Shown: in pieces, positions 15,041-23,996 of the stretch
Position numbering within the stretch: position 1 is the first letter of the stretch
How the letters are laid out: every line of letters begins with the position of its first letter
The notes under the pieces: generated by a model
What the model was told of the DNA's origin: nothing
The model's database searches: none
Seen by the model: only the letters and a program-made list of their open reading frames with translations
Source: Sphaerisporangium sp. TRM90804
GTDB lineage: Bacteria > Actinomycetota > Actinomycetes > Streptosporangiales > Streptosporangiaceae
NCBI RefSeq assembly: GCF_029846175.1
Contig: NZ_JARWAC010000007.1
Coordinates: 372,001-436,000, forward strand
Reading direction: 5' to 3'
DNA length: 64,000 bases
Made by a program: the position numbers and the translations under genes

Positions 15041-16651
15041 TCAGATCCTGCCGACGCCTGCCCCGGTGGTGACGATCGTCCGCACGGTGTTCGGGTCGTC
15101 CAGGGTGTAGCTGTAGTAGATGCTCGGCTCCTGCACGGTGCCGCCGCAGTCGGGCCGGCCCGACTCGTTGACGAAGACGTTGGCGCGCGCGACGCACCTG
15201 CCGGTGGGGCCGGCGTAGGAGTCGGTGACCGGCTCCTCGACGCGGTCGAAGTAGTTGCCCTCGACCACGCAGCCGGCGTTGGCCTGGCAGGCCACCCCGA
15301 CGTCGGTGTTGTAGTAGTAGTAGTTGTTGAACACGTGCACCGGCTCGCCGAACCGCACGCGGGGGTTGCGCTGCGGCGTCTGGTTGAACCAGTTGTGGTG
15401 GTAGCTCACCTTCAGCCGGCCGATGTCCTGCGCGCCCGCGCCGTCGTCGTGGCCGAGCAGCATGTTCTTGGTGTGGTTGTGCAGGTGGTTCCACGACACG
15501 GTGACGTAGGACGAGCCGCGCTTGATGTCGATCAGCCCGTCGTAGCCGCTCGCCAGGTCGTTGTGGTCGATCCACACGTGGTGGGAGAACATCTGCACGT
15601 TGATCGAGTCGTCGCTCGCGTCACGGAACGACAGGTTTCGGATGATCACGTTGTGCACGGCGTTCGCCGGCGGCGAGGTGATCGCGTCGTCCGGCGGGAG
15701 GCCGATGTTGAGCCCGCCGCCGCTGATGCCGGCGTCAGAGCCGATGCCCACGATCGACTTGTCGGAGGATACGTCGTACATCCCGGCCGGGACGGTGATC
15801 GTGCCGCGCACGCAGATGTTCAGCGGTCCGGCCTGCCCGATCGCGGAGATCAGCTCGGCGGCCGTGTCGACCTCGACGGTGGGACCGCCGGCGCCGCCGG
15901 TGGTGCCGTTCTGACCCCAGGCGTTGACCGAGGCGAAGCCGACGGGCGCCCCGGAGGTGGTGCACCGGCCCGGCGGGGGCGGCGACACGGTCGGGGTGAC
16001 CGGCGGCTCGCTGGGCCCGCCGACGTCCGTCACCAGCACGTCGTCGAACGAGGCGCTGGCGTAGTAGCCCGCCAGCCCGGCGCGGCCGGAGGCGTAGGAC
16101 GTGTCGGTCGCCGAGACGACCTGCACGTTGTTCACGAAGCCGCGCAGCGTCGTGCCGAACGCCTCCAGCCTCAGCGTGTACCACGTGCCGGGGGTCACCG
16201 TCGCGGGGGCCGAGGCGAGGGTGACCGGGGAGCCGCCGGTCCGCTTGCCGAGGATGACCGAGCCGGAGTTGCCGAGCCCGAGGAAGTAGTACGCGCTGGT
16301 GCTCTGCGCGCGGGCGAGCACCGCCGCGTACCGGCCGCCGCCGTTGAACGCGATCGGCTTGACCCGCGCCTGCACCGCCTGGTCCGACCATCCCGCGCCG
16401 GCCACCGCGCGGGCGTCCGAGCTGGTGCCGGTCTGCCGGAGCACCCGCGAGCCGTCGGAGACCACCGACCAGCTACCTCCGGACCTCGACCAGCCCGCGC
16501 TGTCGCCGTCCTCGAAGTCGTCGCCGAACAGCGTCGCGGCCGACGCGCCGGGCACCGCGACCAGTGCCGTCAGCCCGATCAGGGCGGTCATCACGGTCGT
16601 CACCAGCACGGCGAGCATCGAGCCGGTGCCGCGCTCCTTGTCTCTTCGCAC
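15041..16651 (-). CDS. Secreted pectate lyase (polysaccharide lyase family 1) with N-terminal LamG-like domain
   Basis: A 536-residue exported enzyme. GTG 16651 has GGAGG 5 bases upstream. Signal peptide ends near GASA-ATLFG. Residues ~40-210 form a jelly-roll/LamG-like domain (DDFEDGD, YASASFDDVLV), then a Pro/Thr linker, then a PL1 right-handed beta-helix with VWIDHNDL and QRNPRVRFG, the latter carrying the catalytic arginine. It cleaves polygalacturonate by beta-elimination outside the cell. The N-terminal domain probably binds carbohydrate. A TGAAAGTTTCA palindrome lies upstream. Single-gene unit with its own terminator. Confidence 0.92.
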   Translation of the reverse strand: MRRDKERGTGSMLAVLVTTVMTALIGLTALVAVPGASAATLFGDDFEDGDSAGWSRSGGSWSVVSDGSRVLRQTGTSSDARAVAGAGWSDQAVQARVKPIAFNGGGRYAAVLARAQSTSAYYFLGLGNSGSVILGKRTGGSPVTLASAPATVTPGTWYTLRLEAFGTTLRGFVNNVQVVSATDTSYASGRAGLAGYYASASFDDVLVTDVGGPSEPPVTPTVSPPPPGRCTTSGAPVGFASVNAWGQNGTTGGAGGPTVEVDTAAELISAIGQAGPLNICVRGTITVPAGMYDVSSDKSIVGIGSDAGISGGGLNIGLPPDDAITSPPANAVHNVIIRNLSFRDASDDSINVQMFSHHVWIDHNDLASGYDGLIDIKRGSSYVTVSWNHLHNHTKNMLLGHDDGAGAQDIGRLKVSYHHNWFNQTPQRNPRVRFGEPVHVFNNYYYYNTDVGVACQANAGCVVEGNYFDRVEEPVTDSYAGPTGRCVARANVFVNESGRPDCGGTVQEPSIYYSYTLDDPNTVRTIVTTGAGVGRI

Positions 16652-16954
16652 GGGAACCTCCGGTGAGGAAGCGCTGTCCAACTTCCCCGCACTTGTACGT
16701 CCGGCAAAAGGTGAGGGCAAGAGAGCCGGTCGACCGCCGAGTCGATGCATACAACGGAACGGCGTCCTGCCACATGAAACGCATCCAGGCACGACTCAAC
16801 AGAAAATGAAAGTTTCACGCGAACGCCCGCACCGACGGCCACCACGCCGGCCGGGATGTCGTTCGTCACGCATGGCCGTTCCGGGATTGTGACCCGCGGC
16901 CCCGGTCACCGGCGGTATGACTTGAGGAGAGGTCGCCGAGGCGGGGGAGGGCCG
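16652..16954. promoter_or_regulatory. Divergent control region with TGAAAGTTTCA palindrome (16807-16817)
   Basis: Intergenic region between pectate lyase (minus) and arylamine acetyltransferase (plus). The perfect 11-bp palindrome at 16807-16817 resembles GAAA-N-TTTC boxes reported upstream of actinomycete xylanase-type genes, and is a likely operator for the lyase. The strand is AT-richer around 16680-16820. No ORF is convincing here. Confidence 0.5.
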
Positions 16955-17731
16955 ATGGACGAGGCGCGTGTGGACGCCTACCTGGCGCGCATCGGGGCCG
17001 CGCGGCCGGAGGCCGCCGACTTCGAGGGGCTGTGTGAGCTGCAGCGTGCCCACCTGTACGCGGTGCCGTTCGAGAACCTCAGCATCCACCTCGGGGAGCC
17101 GATCGTGCTGGAGGAGGCCGCGCTGGTCGAGAAGATCGTCGACCGGCGGCGGGGCGGCTTCTGCTACGAGCTCAACGGCGCCTTCGGCGCGCTGCTGACG
17201 GCGCTCGGCTACCGGGTGACGCTGCTGTCGGCCAGGGTCTTCAACGAAGACCGGGTGGGCGTCCCGTTCGACCACCTGGCGCTACGCGTCGACCTCGACG
17301 GGCCGCTGCTGGCCGACGTCGGGTTCGGCATGTTCAGCGAGCGTCCGCTGCGCCTGGACGCCGTCGGCGAGCAGCGCGACCCCAACGGCGTGTTCCGGCT
17401 CATCCGCCACGGCGACCACGGCGAGGTCGACGTCTTCCTCGACGACCGGCCCGAGTACCGCCTCGACACCCGGCCGTACCAGCTGCGCGACTTCCGGCCG
17501 ACCTGCTGGTGGCAGCAGACCTCGCCGGAGTCGCATTTCAGCAGGTCCCTCACCTGCTCGCTGCCCACCGAGTCGGGCCGGGTCACCCTGAGCGGCACCA
17601 GGCTGATCCACACGGTCGACGGCGAGCGGCGCGAGCGGGTCGTCGAGGGCGACCGCGACCTGCTGGAGGCCTACCGGCGGTACTTCGGCATCGTCCTCGA
17701 CCGCGTGCCCGCCGTCGCCGCGCGCACGTGA
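16955..17731 (+). CDS. Arylamine N-acetyltransferase
   Basis: A 258-residue NAT enzyme with the complete catalytic triad: C70 (RRGGFCYELN), H107 (PFDHLAL) and D121 (ADVGFG). It transfers acetyl from acetyl-CoA to arylamines or hydrazines through a cysteine intermediate, in the cytosol. A GGGGGAGGG site precedes ATG 16955. Actinomycetes also use NAT-fold enzymes in amide closure of ansamycins, but no polyketide genes are near, so a detoxification role is more likely. Confidence 0.93.
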   Translation: MDEARVDAYLARIGAARPEAADFEGLCELQRAHLYAVPFENLSIHLGEPIVLEEAALVEKIVDRRRGGFCYELNGAFGALLTALGYRVTLLSARVFNEDRVGVPFDHLALRVDLDGPLLADVGFGMFSERPLRLDAVGEQRDPNGVFRLIRHGDHGEVDVFLDDRPEYRLDTRPYQLRDFRPTCWWQQTSPESHFSRSLTCSLPTESGRVTLSGTRLIHTVDGERRERVVEGDRDLLEAYRRYFGIVLDRVPAVAART

Positions 17732-17738
17732 GGAGGGC

Positions 17739-18653
17739 TCACTCCGCGGGCGCGGGCGGCCGCACCGGGCAGGCCGGCACGGCCGCCAGCAGGCTCGCGA
17801 GCTGCGCGGCGCCGGTCTGGGCGTAGTCGCGGTAGCAGTTGTTCATCAGCGCGTGCGTGCTCGACGTCTCCCCGGCCAGCTCGCACAGCCGCGGCACCCA
17901 CTCGCGCAGCTCCTCGGCGGAGTACCGGTAGCCGAACCGCTGGTAGATGTCATGGCTCGTCCACTTCTCGCTGCGGCCGTGGAACCGGACGATCCCCAGG
18001 CCGGCGGTGGCCGCCGCCACCGGCGGTATCGAGCAGGGATGCCCCTGCGGCATGTCCACGCACACGTACGGGATGGCGTAGGAGCGCAGGAAGTCCAGCG
18101 TCCCGGCCCGGTTCTCCTCGGTCATCCACGTCCGGTTCCGGAACTCGACGGAGATCGGCAGCGGGTCGCAGCGCCTCTTGCACTCCAGGATGTAGTGCCT
18201 GTTCCGCCTGCCGGCGGGGAACCAGCGGGGGAACTGGAACAGCACCGCGCCGAGCTTGCCGGCCTCGCGCAGCGGCAGCAGCGCGGACACGAACCGCTCC
18301 CACACCTGGTCGACGACGGCGGCGTCCAGCTCGTGCGCGTACAGGTTCCTCCCGTCCCGCCCGGCGCGCTCCCGCAGGTCCCGGGGCAGGGCCGCCGGGC
18401 GGGTGGGGTGCGTGGTGAGCAGCGAGAACGCCTTGACGTCGAAGACGAAACCCTCCGGGGTCCTGTCCGCCCACAGCCGCGCGGTGTGCTCGGCGGGCAG
18501 GGCGTAGTAGGTGGCGTCCACCTCCACGACCGGGAAGCGCCCGGCGTAGTGGCGCAGGCGCAGCTCCGGCGTCGTGGCGTCCGGCGGGTACCAGCCGGAC
18601 CCCAGCAGCGTCTTGTCGGTCCACGAGGCCGTGCCGACGAGGATCTCCCCCAT
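17739..18653 (-). CDS. DUF72 (YecE-like) protein
   Basis: A 304-residue TIM-barrel-like protein of the DUF72 family. It opens MGEILVGTASWTDKTLLGSG and has the family segments FPVVEVDATYYALP, FVFDVKAFSLLTTHPTRP, LGAVLFQFPRWF, ISVEFRNRTWM and LGIVRFHGR. The function is unknown; the family is widespread and proposed to be an enzyme. Convergent with the NAT gene (7 bases apart) and 7 bases after the metallo-hydrolase stop, so probably co-transcribed with it. Confidence 0.9.
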   Translation of the reverse strand: MGEILVGTASWTDKTLLGSGWYPPDATTPELRLRHYAGRFPVVEVDATYYALPAEHTARLWADRTPEGFVFDVKAFSLLTTHPTRPAALPRDLRERAGRDGRNLYAHELDAAVVDQVWERFVSALLPLREAGKLGAVLFQFPRWFPAGRRNRHYILECKRRCDPLPISVEFRNRTWMTEENRAGTLDFLRSYAIPYVCVDMPQGHPCSIPPVAAATAGLGIVRFHGRSEKWTSHDIYQRFGYRYSAEELREWVPRLCELAGETSSTHALMNNCYRDYAQTGAAQLASLLAAVPACPVRPPAPAE

Positions 18654-18660
18654 GCCGCCC

Positions 18661-19491
18661 TCAGGGGGTGCGGCGGCCGGCCCGCCGGGGTGTGATGTGG
18701 TAGGTCTCCCCCCGCGCGATGTAGTGCACCTTCCCGGCCAGGCCGAGGCGGTTGACGTGGTGCCGGAAGTCGTCCAGGCCCGAGGTGAACGCCTCGTAGT
18801 CGTCGTAGTGCACCGGCAGGACGAGGTCCGGGTCGATCATCTCGACCCAGTGCGCGCCCTGCATGCCGTCCATGGTGACCATGACCTGGCCGAGGATCTT
18901 GGTGCCGCCCAGGTGGACGAGGCCCACGTCGATGTCGGGGAAGCGCTCGGGGATCGCCTCCAGGCGCTCGTCCAGGAGGGTGTCGCCGCTGATGTGCATG
19001 CGCAGGTCGGGGGCCGCGCCGGCGTCGCCGAACCCCAGCATGGCGCCCATCACCGGCGGCAGCATCCGGTCGACGGCGCCCGGTCCGTGCCGTCCCGGCA
19101 GCGCGGTGATCACGAGGCTGTGGTCGCCCCGGCGCAGCACCCGCTCCTGCCAGGTCTCCAGGCCGACGGCGTTGTGGAACCCCTGCCTTCTCAGCCGCCG
19201 CGCGGCGTGCGGCGTGGTGAAGATCGGCAGCTTGCGGTCGAGCCCCCGGCGCGCCACGCGGTCCCAGTGGTCGCCGTGCATGTGCGACAGCACCACCGCG
19301 TCCAGCGGCGGCAGCCGGTACACGTCCATGGCGGGGTCGGTGCGCCTTCGCGTGCTGATCCCCCACCCCAGGTACGCCCGCTGGCCGCGGTGCAGGAAGT
19401 TGGGGTCGGTCAGCAGGGTGAAACCGTGGCTGCGGATGATCGTGGTGGCGTTCCCGACGAAGTACACGCTGGCTTCTGGTGAGTCGGACAT
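18661..19491 (-). CDS. Metallo-beta-lactamase-fold hydrolase (UlaG / NAPE-PLD-like)
   Basis: A 276-residue MBL-fold protein. Metal-binding motif HMHGDHWD is complete and TDPNFLHRG, ISGDTLLDE and VLPVHYDDYEAF supply the further Asp/His ligands. The N-terminal FVGNATTIIRSHGFTLLTDP is typical of L-ascorbate-6-phosphate lactonase-like and NAPE-phospholipase D-like proteins. The start at ATG 19491 was chosen because AGAGG lies before it and the fold begins at once; an upstream ATG at 19533 lacks support. Substrate unknown. Confidence 0.87.
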   Translation of the reverse strand: MSDSPEASVYFVGNATTIIRSHGFTLLTDPNFLHRGQRAYLGWGISTRRRTDPAMDVYRLPPLDAVVLSHMHGDHWDRVARRGLDRKLPIFTTPHAARRLRRQGFHNAVGLETWQERVLRRGDHSLVITALPGRHGPGAVDRMLPPVMGAMLGFGDAGAAPDLRMHISGDTLLDERLEAIPERFPDIDVGLVHLGGTKILGQVMVTMDGMQGAHWVEMIDPDLVLPVHYDDYEAFTSGLDDFRHHVNRLGLAGKVHYIARGETYHITPRRAGRRTP

Positions 19492-19581
19492 CGCGGTCCC
19501 TCTCCGTTCGTCCTGCCACTTCAGGTTAACCACCAGGCAGAACGCCCCCGGGGGCCGGGGCGACGGCGACGCCGGACCCCC

Positions 19582-20082
19582 TCACGGGGCGAGGAAGACC
19601 GTCTCCCCCTCCCCCTGCAGCCGCACGTCGAACCGGTAGGCGTCCGGCCCGTCCGGGCGGGCGACCAGCGTGGCCCGGCGCGCCGGCTCCAGGGTGTCGA
19701 GCAGGGGGTCGGGGCCGTCCGCGAGGTAGACCCGCGTGAGCACCGGCCGCAGCAGGCCCCGCGCGAAGACCAGCAGAGCGAGGTACGGCCCGCTGGGACG
19801 CGCCGTACGGAACCGGTACGAACCATCGGGCGCGGTGGCGCACCGCCCGAACCCGGACGCGCCCGTGCCGGTCCGCCGCAGGGTGCCGCGGGTGCCGTTC
19901 ACGCCCGTCCAGATCTCCAGCAGCGCGTCCGGCACCGGCTCCCCCGCGCCGTCCAGCACCCTCCCGGTGATCTGGACGGCCGCCGGGTCGTCCTCGCCCA
20001 CCAGTTCGTGGCCCCCGTCGTACGGCAGGGCGCGGCCGAAGAACGGCCCGACCGTCTGGGAGGGGGTCTGCGAGGGCGGCAT
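19582..20082 (-). CDS. pcaG: Protocatechuate 3,4-dioxygenase alpha subunit
   Basis: A 166-residue intradiol dioxygenase alpha subunit starting MPPSQTPSQTVGPFFGRALP. The core beta-sandwich motifs ITGRVLDGAGEPVPDALLEIW and the FGRCATAPDGSYRF segment are present; it lacks the iron ligands carried by the beta subunit, as expected. With PcaH it opens protocatechuate between the hydroxyls to 3-carboxy-cis,cis-muconate. Its start overlaps the pcaH stop by one base, giving equimolar synthesis. The downstream pca genes (B, C, D, I, J, F) are not in the window. Confidence 0.93.
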   Translation of the reverse strand: MPPSQTPSQTVGPFFGRALPYDGGHELVGEDDPAAVQITGRVLDGAGEPVPDALLEIWTGVNGTRGTLRRTGTGASGFGRCATAPDGSYRFRTARPSGPYLALLVFARGLLRPVLTRVYLADGPDPLLDTLEPARRATLVARPDGPDAYRFDVRLQGEGETVFLAP

Positions 20083-20762
20083 CAGGACTCCAGGGGGGTG
20101 CTGCCGAGTACGACGTCGAACTGGTAGCCGAGGGCCCATTCGGGCTCGGTCACGTCCAGGTCGAACCGGGCGACCAGCCGTTCGCGCGCAGCGGGGTCGG
20201 GGACGGACTGGAAGATCGGGTCGAACGGGAACAACGGGTCCCCGGGGAAGTACATCTGGGTGACCAGGCGCTGCGTGAACGCCGTCCCGAACACCGAGAA
20301 GTGGATGTGCGCCGGACGCCACGCGTTCTGGTGGTTGCGCCAGGGATAGGCCCCCGGCTTGATCGTCGTGAACCGGTAGCGGCCGTCGTCGTCGGTCAGG
20401 CACCGCCCCGCGCCCGAGAAGTTCGGGTCCAGCGGCGCCGGGTGCCGGTCCACGTCGTGGTGGTAGCGGCCGGCCGCGTTGGCCTGCCACAACTCCACCA
20501 GCGTGCCGCGCACGGGGCGCCCGCCGGAGTCGAGCACCCGGCCGGTGACGACGATGCGCTCGCCGATCGGCTCGCCGTCGTGCCGCCTCGTCAGGTCGGC
20601 CTCCAGGGGGTCGACCTCGTGGTGGCCGAACACCGGGCTGGTCAGCTCGACCGCCTCGGGGTCCTGCTTGGCCGTGACCGGCGGCAGCGACGGCGCCCGC
20701 AGCACGGTGCTGCCGTAGGCGGGGCTGAGGTACGGAGGGTGGACGTCGGGCGGGGGAGTCAT
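20082..20762 (-). CDS. pcaH: Protocatechuate 3,4-dioxygenase beta subunit
   Basis: A 226-residue intradiol dioxygenase beta subunit. The non-heme Fe(III) ligands are visible as tyrosines in AAGRYHHD and GAYPWRN and two histidines in RPAHIHFS. The N-terminus (PPYLSPAYGSTVLRAP) has the usual substrate-gating segment. It forms the catalytic alpha-beta unit with PcaG. A GGAGG site lies 7 bases before ATG 20762, and the gene follows pobA by 34 bases on the minus strand, so one transcript takes 4-hydroxybenzoate to ring cleavage. Confidence 0.95.
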   Translation of the reverse strand: MTPPPDVHPPYLSPAYGSTVLRAPSLPPVTAKQDPEAVELTSPVFGHHEVDPLEADLTRRHDGEPIGERIVVTGRVLDSGGRPVRGTLVELWQANAAGRYHHDVDRHPAPLDPNFSGAGRCLTDDDGRYRFTTIKPGAYPWRNHQNAWRPAHIHFSVFGTAFTQRLVTQMYFPGDPLFPFDPIFQSVPDPAARERLVARFDLDVTEPEWALGYQFDVVLGSTPLES

Positions 20763-20796
20763 GGCGTGCCTCCGGCGGCGGTCGGGGGGCGGGGGG

Positions 20797-21969
20797 TCAC
20801 TCGGCCGCCCCGTAGGGAAGGCCCACGTAGTTCTCGGCCAGCGTCGCCGCCGCCGCCTCCGACGAGGTCACGTAGTCCAGGTGGGAGAGCTGCAGGCGGT
20901 GCCCGTAGGCGTCGTCGGAGTCGAAGGTGTGCAGCAGCGTCGTCATCCACCACGAGAAGTGCTGCGCCCGCCACACCCGTTTCAGGCACGCGTCGGAGTA
21001 GCCGTCCAGCAGGTCGGCCGAGCCGGTCTCGTACCAGTGGGCGAGCGCGCGGGTCAGCAGCCGGACGTCGGCGACGGCCAGGTTGAGGCCCTTGGCGCCG
21101 GTCGGCGGCACGATGTGCGCGGCGTCCCCGGCGAGGAAGAGGCGGCCGTACCGCATGGGCTCGGCGACGTAGCTGCGCATCGGCGTCACGCTCTTGTCGA
21201 CGATCTCCCCGGTGGACAGCTCGAAGCCCGGGACGGTCTCCAGCCGCGTCTTCAGCTCCGCCCAGACGCGCGTGTCGGGCCACGCGGCGACGTCCTCGTC
21301 CGGGGGGACCTGCAGGTAGAAGCGGCTGATCTCGGGGGAGCGCATGCTGTGCAGGGCGAAGCCGCGGTCCGTGCGTGCGTAGATCAGCTCCTCGGTGGAC
21401 GGCGGCACCCGGGCGAGCACGCCGAGCCAGGCGAACGGGTACTCCCGCTCGTAGGCGGTCAGCACCCCCGGCGGGATCGTCTGCCGGGACACCCCGTGGA
21501 AGCCGTCGCAGCCGGCGATGACGTCGCAGTCGAGCCGCTGCCCGCCGAAGGTGACGTAAGGCCGGTCGGTGTCGGCCGCATGCGGCATGACGTCGTCCAC
21601 CTCGAACCGGATGTCCGCCCCGTCCTTGAGGCGTGCGGCGATCAGGTCCTTGACGACCTCCTGCTGGCCGTACACCGTGATCGCGCGGCCCGGGACGAGC
21701 TTCTCGAACGCCACGCGGTGCCCGGCCCCGCCGAACCGCAGCTCGATGCCGTGGTGAAGGAGCCCCTCGCGCAGCAGCCTGTCGCCCACGCCCGCCTCGA
21801 CCAGCGTGTCGACCGTGCCCTGTTCCAGCACCCCGGCCCGCACCCGGGCCTCGGCGTGGGCGCGGCTGCGCAGCTCCAGCACCACCGACTCGATGCCGCG
21901 CAGGTGCAGCAGGTGGGACAGCAGCAGCCCGGCGGGCCCGGCGCCGATGATCGCGACCTGAGTGCGCAT
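20797..21969 (-). CDS. pobA: 4-hydroxybenzoate 3-monooxygenase
   Basis: A 390-residue flavoprotein hydroxylase. FAD/NAD(P) motifs: GAGPAGLLLSHLL at the N-terminus, the DG motif in VIAGCDGFHGVSRQ and the second FAD motif in FLAGDAAHIVPPTGAKGLNLAVADV. It converts 4-hydroxybenzoate to protocatechuate using NAD(P)H and O2. Length and sequence order match PobA. First gene of pobA-pcaH-pcaG; the region upstream to the divergent IclR gene holds a palindromic operator. Sure of function. Confidence 0.95.
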   Translation of the reverse strand: MRTQVAIIGAGPAGLLLSHLLHLRGIESVVLELRSRAHAEARVRAGVLEQGTVDTLVEAGVGDRLLREGLLHHGIELRFGGAGHRVAFEKLVPGRAITVYGQQEVVKDLIAARLKDGADIRFEVDDVMPHAADTDRPYVTFGGQRLDCDVIAGCDGFHGVSRQTIPPGVLTAYEREYPFAWLGVLARVPPSTEELIYARTDRGFALHSMRSPEISRFYLQVPPDEDVAAWPDTRVWAELKTRLETVPGFELSTGEIVDKSVTPMRSYVAEPMRYGRLFLAGDAAHIVPPTGAKGLNLAVADVRLLTRALAHWYETGSADLLDGYSDACLKRVWRAQHFSWWMTTLLHTFDSDDAYGHRLQLSHLDYVTSSEAAAATLAENYVGLPYGAAE

Positions 21970-22011
21970 GGCACGAGCATCGTGTGCGCGGCCGGTGCCG
22001 AACGAGCCTTG

Positions 22012-22030
22012 CCTTCCGCTCAGCGGAAGG
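22012..22030. promoter_or_regulatory. Palindromic operator between pobA and IclR gene
   Basis: Perfect 19-bp palindrome ccttccgct-c-agcggaagg, 43 bases before pobA and 75 before the regulator. Its TTCCGC/GCGGAA halves suit the dimeric winged helix of an IclR protein, here presumably the divergent neighbour. Confidence 0.75.
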
Positions 22031-22104
22031 GAACTGCCAGAATCCCGGATAGGCGGCCCGGGTCACCGTGCCGCGGCCCGCCTCGCGCCCCCCAGGAGGT
22101 CCGG

Positions 22105-22860
22105 ATGTCCGGCGGATCCGGCGAGCCCGGACGTTCGGTGACGTCCCGCGTCCTCGCGGTCCTCGGCGCGTTCGACACCGGCCACCAGGAGCTCACGCTC
22201 ACCGACATCGCGCGGCGCAGCGGGCTCGCCCTGACCACCGCGCACCGGCTGGTGCGCGAGCTGGAGGGCTGGCAGGCGCTGAGCCGCGGCGACGACGGTC
22301 GCTACCACGTCGGCCTGCGCCTGTGGGAGCTGGGGCAGCTCGGCTCCGGCCGGCTGCGCGAGGTCGCGCACCCGTGGCTGCAGGAGCTGTTCGGCGCCAC
22401 GGGGGAGAACGTCCACCTGGCCGTCCGCGACGGGCTGGAGGTGCTCTATGTGGACAAGGTGTACGGGCGGCGCGCCGTGCCCATCCTGTCCCGCACCGGC
22501 ACCCGGCTGCCCATGCACCCCACGGGCGTCGGCAAGGCGCTGCTCGCCTACGAGACCGAGTGGTTCATCGGCTCCTACCTGGCGCGGAAGCTGGAGCGGC
22601 CGACCCCGCACACCGTCACCGAGCCCGGGCGGCTGGCGCGCGAGCTGGCGTCCGTGCGGGCGCGGGGGTACGCGCTCACCTACGAGGAGATGACGCTGGG
22701 CTCGTGCTCGGCCGCGGCGCCCATCATGGTGGACGGCCGCCCGGTGGCGGCCGTCGGCGTCGTCCTGTCGTCCCGGCGGGCGCGGGAGCTGCCGCGGCTC
22801 GTCGAGCCCCTGCTCGACGGCGCGCGGCAGATCGCCCGCGCCTACGGCGAACGGGGCTGA
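22105..22860 (+). CDS. IclR-family regulator (PobR/PcaR-like by context)
   Basis: A 251-residue IclR regulator. N-terminal winged helix includes LTLTDIARRSGLALTTAHRLVRELEGW, followed by the effector-binding domain with FGATGENVHLAVRDGLEVLYVDKV, MHPTGVGKALLAY and GSCSAAAPIM. A perfect AGGAGGT site lies 5 bases before ATG 22105. Divergent from pobA across a 19-bp palindrome, so it very probably controls pobA-pcaHG and itself in response to 4-hydroxybenzoate or protocatechuate. Whether it activates or represses cannot be read from sequence. Confidence 0.92.
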   Translation: MSGGSGEPGRSVTSRVLAVLGAFDTGHQELTLTDIARRSGLALTTAHRLVRELEGWQALSRGDDGRYHVGLRLWELGQLGSGRLREVAHPWLQELFGATGENVHLAVRDGLEVLYVDKVYGRRAVPILSRTGTRLPMHPTGVGKALLAYETEWFIGSYLARKLERPTPHTVTEPGRLARELASVRARGYALTYEEMTLGSCSAAAPIMVDGRPVAAVGVVLSSRRARELPRLVEPLLDGARQIARAYGERG

Positions 22861-22870
22861 CGCGAGACCG

Positions 22871-23848
22871 TCAGGTGACCGAGAACAGCCGCCGCAGGTG
22901 GCGGAGCTGGGCCTCACGCTGGCGGGACGTGCCGCCCTCGTGGCCGTTCCACGGCCACACGGTGATCTCCTTCTCGCCGGCCCAGTGGTTGTGGGCGGCG
23001 AACACCGTGGAGGGCGGGCACACCCAGTCCATCAGCGCCACCGAGTACAGGGCGGGGACGCGGGCCCGCGCGGCGAAGTTGAGGCCGTCGAAGTACGACA
23101 GCGTGCGGAACACCTGCTCCGCGCTGTCGTGCTGGGTGGCGAGGAACCGGACGAGCTCCTGGTACGGCTCGCGGTCGGTGATCTCGACGGCGCGCCGGAA
23201 GTGCGTCAGGAACGGCACGTCGATCAGTGCCGCCCGCACCTTCGGCTGCAGGGCGGCGACCGCCTGGGCGATGCCGCCGCCCTGGCTGATCCCGGCGACC
23301 GCGATCCTCTCGGCGTCCACCGCGGGGTGGGAGGCGGCCACGTCGACGGCGCGCACCGCGTCGGTGAAGACCCGCCGGTAGTAGTACTGCTCGGGGCTGG
23401 CTATACCGCGGGTCATCATCCCCGGCGCCTCGGCGTTGTCGCCGCCGTACGGGTCGCCGGTGGAGCCCGGGCTGGTGGGGGCGGTCGCGCCCTGGCCGCG
23501 GGTGTCCACCACGAGCACCGCGAAGCCGGCCGCCGCCCACACCGTGTGGTCGATCGGCAGGCCGCGCCCGCCGCCGTAGCCGATGTACTGCACCACACAC
23601 GGCACGTTCGTAGCGTCCGCGGGCACCAGCATCCACGCCCTGATCGGATGGCCGCCCCACCCGGCGAAGGTGGTGTCGTACACCCGCACGGCGCTCAGCG
23701 GAGCGTCGTACGGGGCGAAGTCGGGCGCGAGGTCGTGCGAGGACGCCTCGTCCAGCGTCTTGGCCCAGAAGGCGTCGAAGTCGGCGGGCTCGTCGCGCTC
23801 GGGACGATACTCGCGGAGGCTTTCCAGGGACATGTCGAAAAAGGCCAT
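22871..23848 (-). CDS. Acetyl xylan esterase / cephalosporin-C deacetylase family hydrolase
   Basis: A 325-residue alpha/beta hydrolase of carbohydrate esterase family 7 type. The nucleophile elbow is AGISQGGGIAQA, the oxyanion-related RGQGATAP segment and DVPFLTHFRRA are diagnostic, and the catalytic Asp/His are in MDWVCPP and NGHEGG. It deacetylates acetylated xylo-oligosaccharides or cephalosporin C, with a cytoplasmic location (no signal). ATG 23848 has a GGAG upstream and starts MAFFDMSLESLREYRP, the normal N-terminus. Convergent with the IclR gene. Confidence 0.93.
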   Translation of the reverse strand: MAFFDMSLESLREYRPERDEPADFDAFWAKTLDEASSHDLAPDFAPYDAPLSAVRVYDTTFAGWGGHPIRAWMLVPADATNVPCVVQYIGYGGGRGLPIDHTVWAAAGFAVLVVDTRGQGATAPTSPGSTGDPYGGDNAEAPGMMTRGIASPEQYYYRRVFTDAVRAVDVAASHPAVDAERIAVAGISQGGGIAQAVAALQPKVRAALIDVPFLTHFRRAVEITDREPYQELVRFLATQHDSAEQVFRTLSYFDGLNFAARARVPALYSVALMDWVCPPSTVFAAHNHWAGEKEITVWPWNGHEGGTSRQREAQLRHLRRLFSVT

Positions 23849-23996
23849 CACCACTCCAGACGTATCGGGGACGCATGGTATCGGCGGGATCCCCACAGGC
23901 TCACGCCGGTTCGTACCCGACGGTGGACGTCCGGCAACGGGCCGCTGCGGGGGAGTCGACGGCGCCCCCCGTGGCGCCGCCCGTGAGCCCGCCCGC

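Noticed and set aside
14954-16666. Long plus-strand frame opposite the pectate lyase
   Set aside because: Val/Gly/Arg-rich composition, no motif; it mirrors the real minus-strand enzyme.
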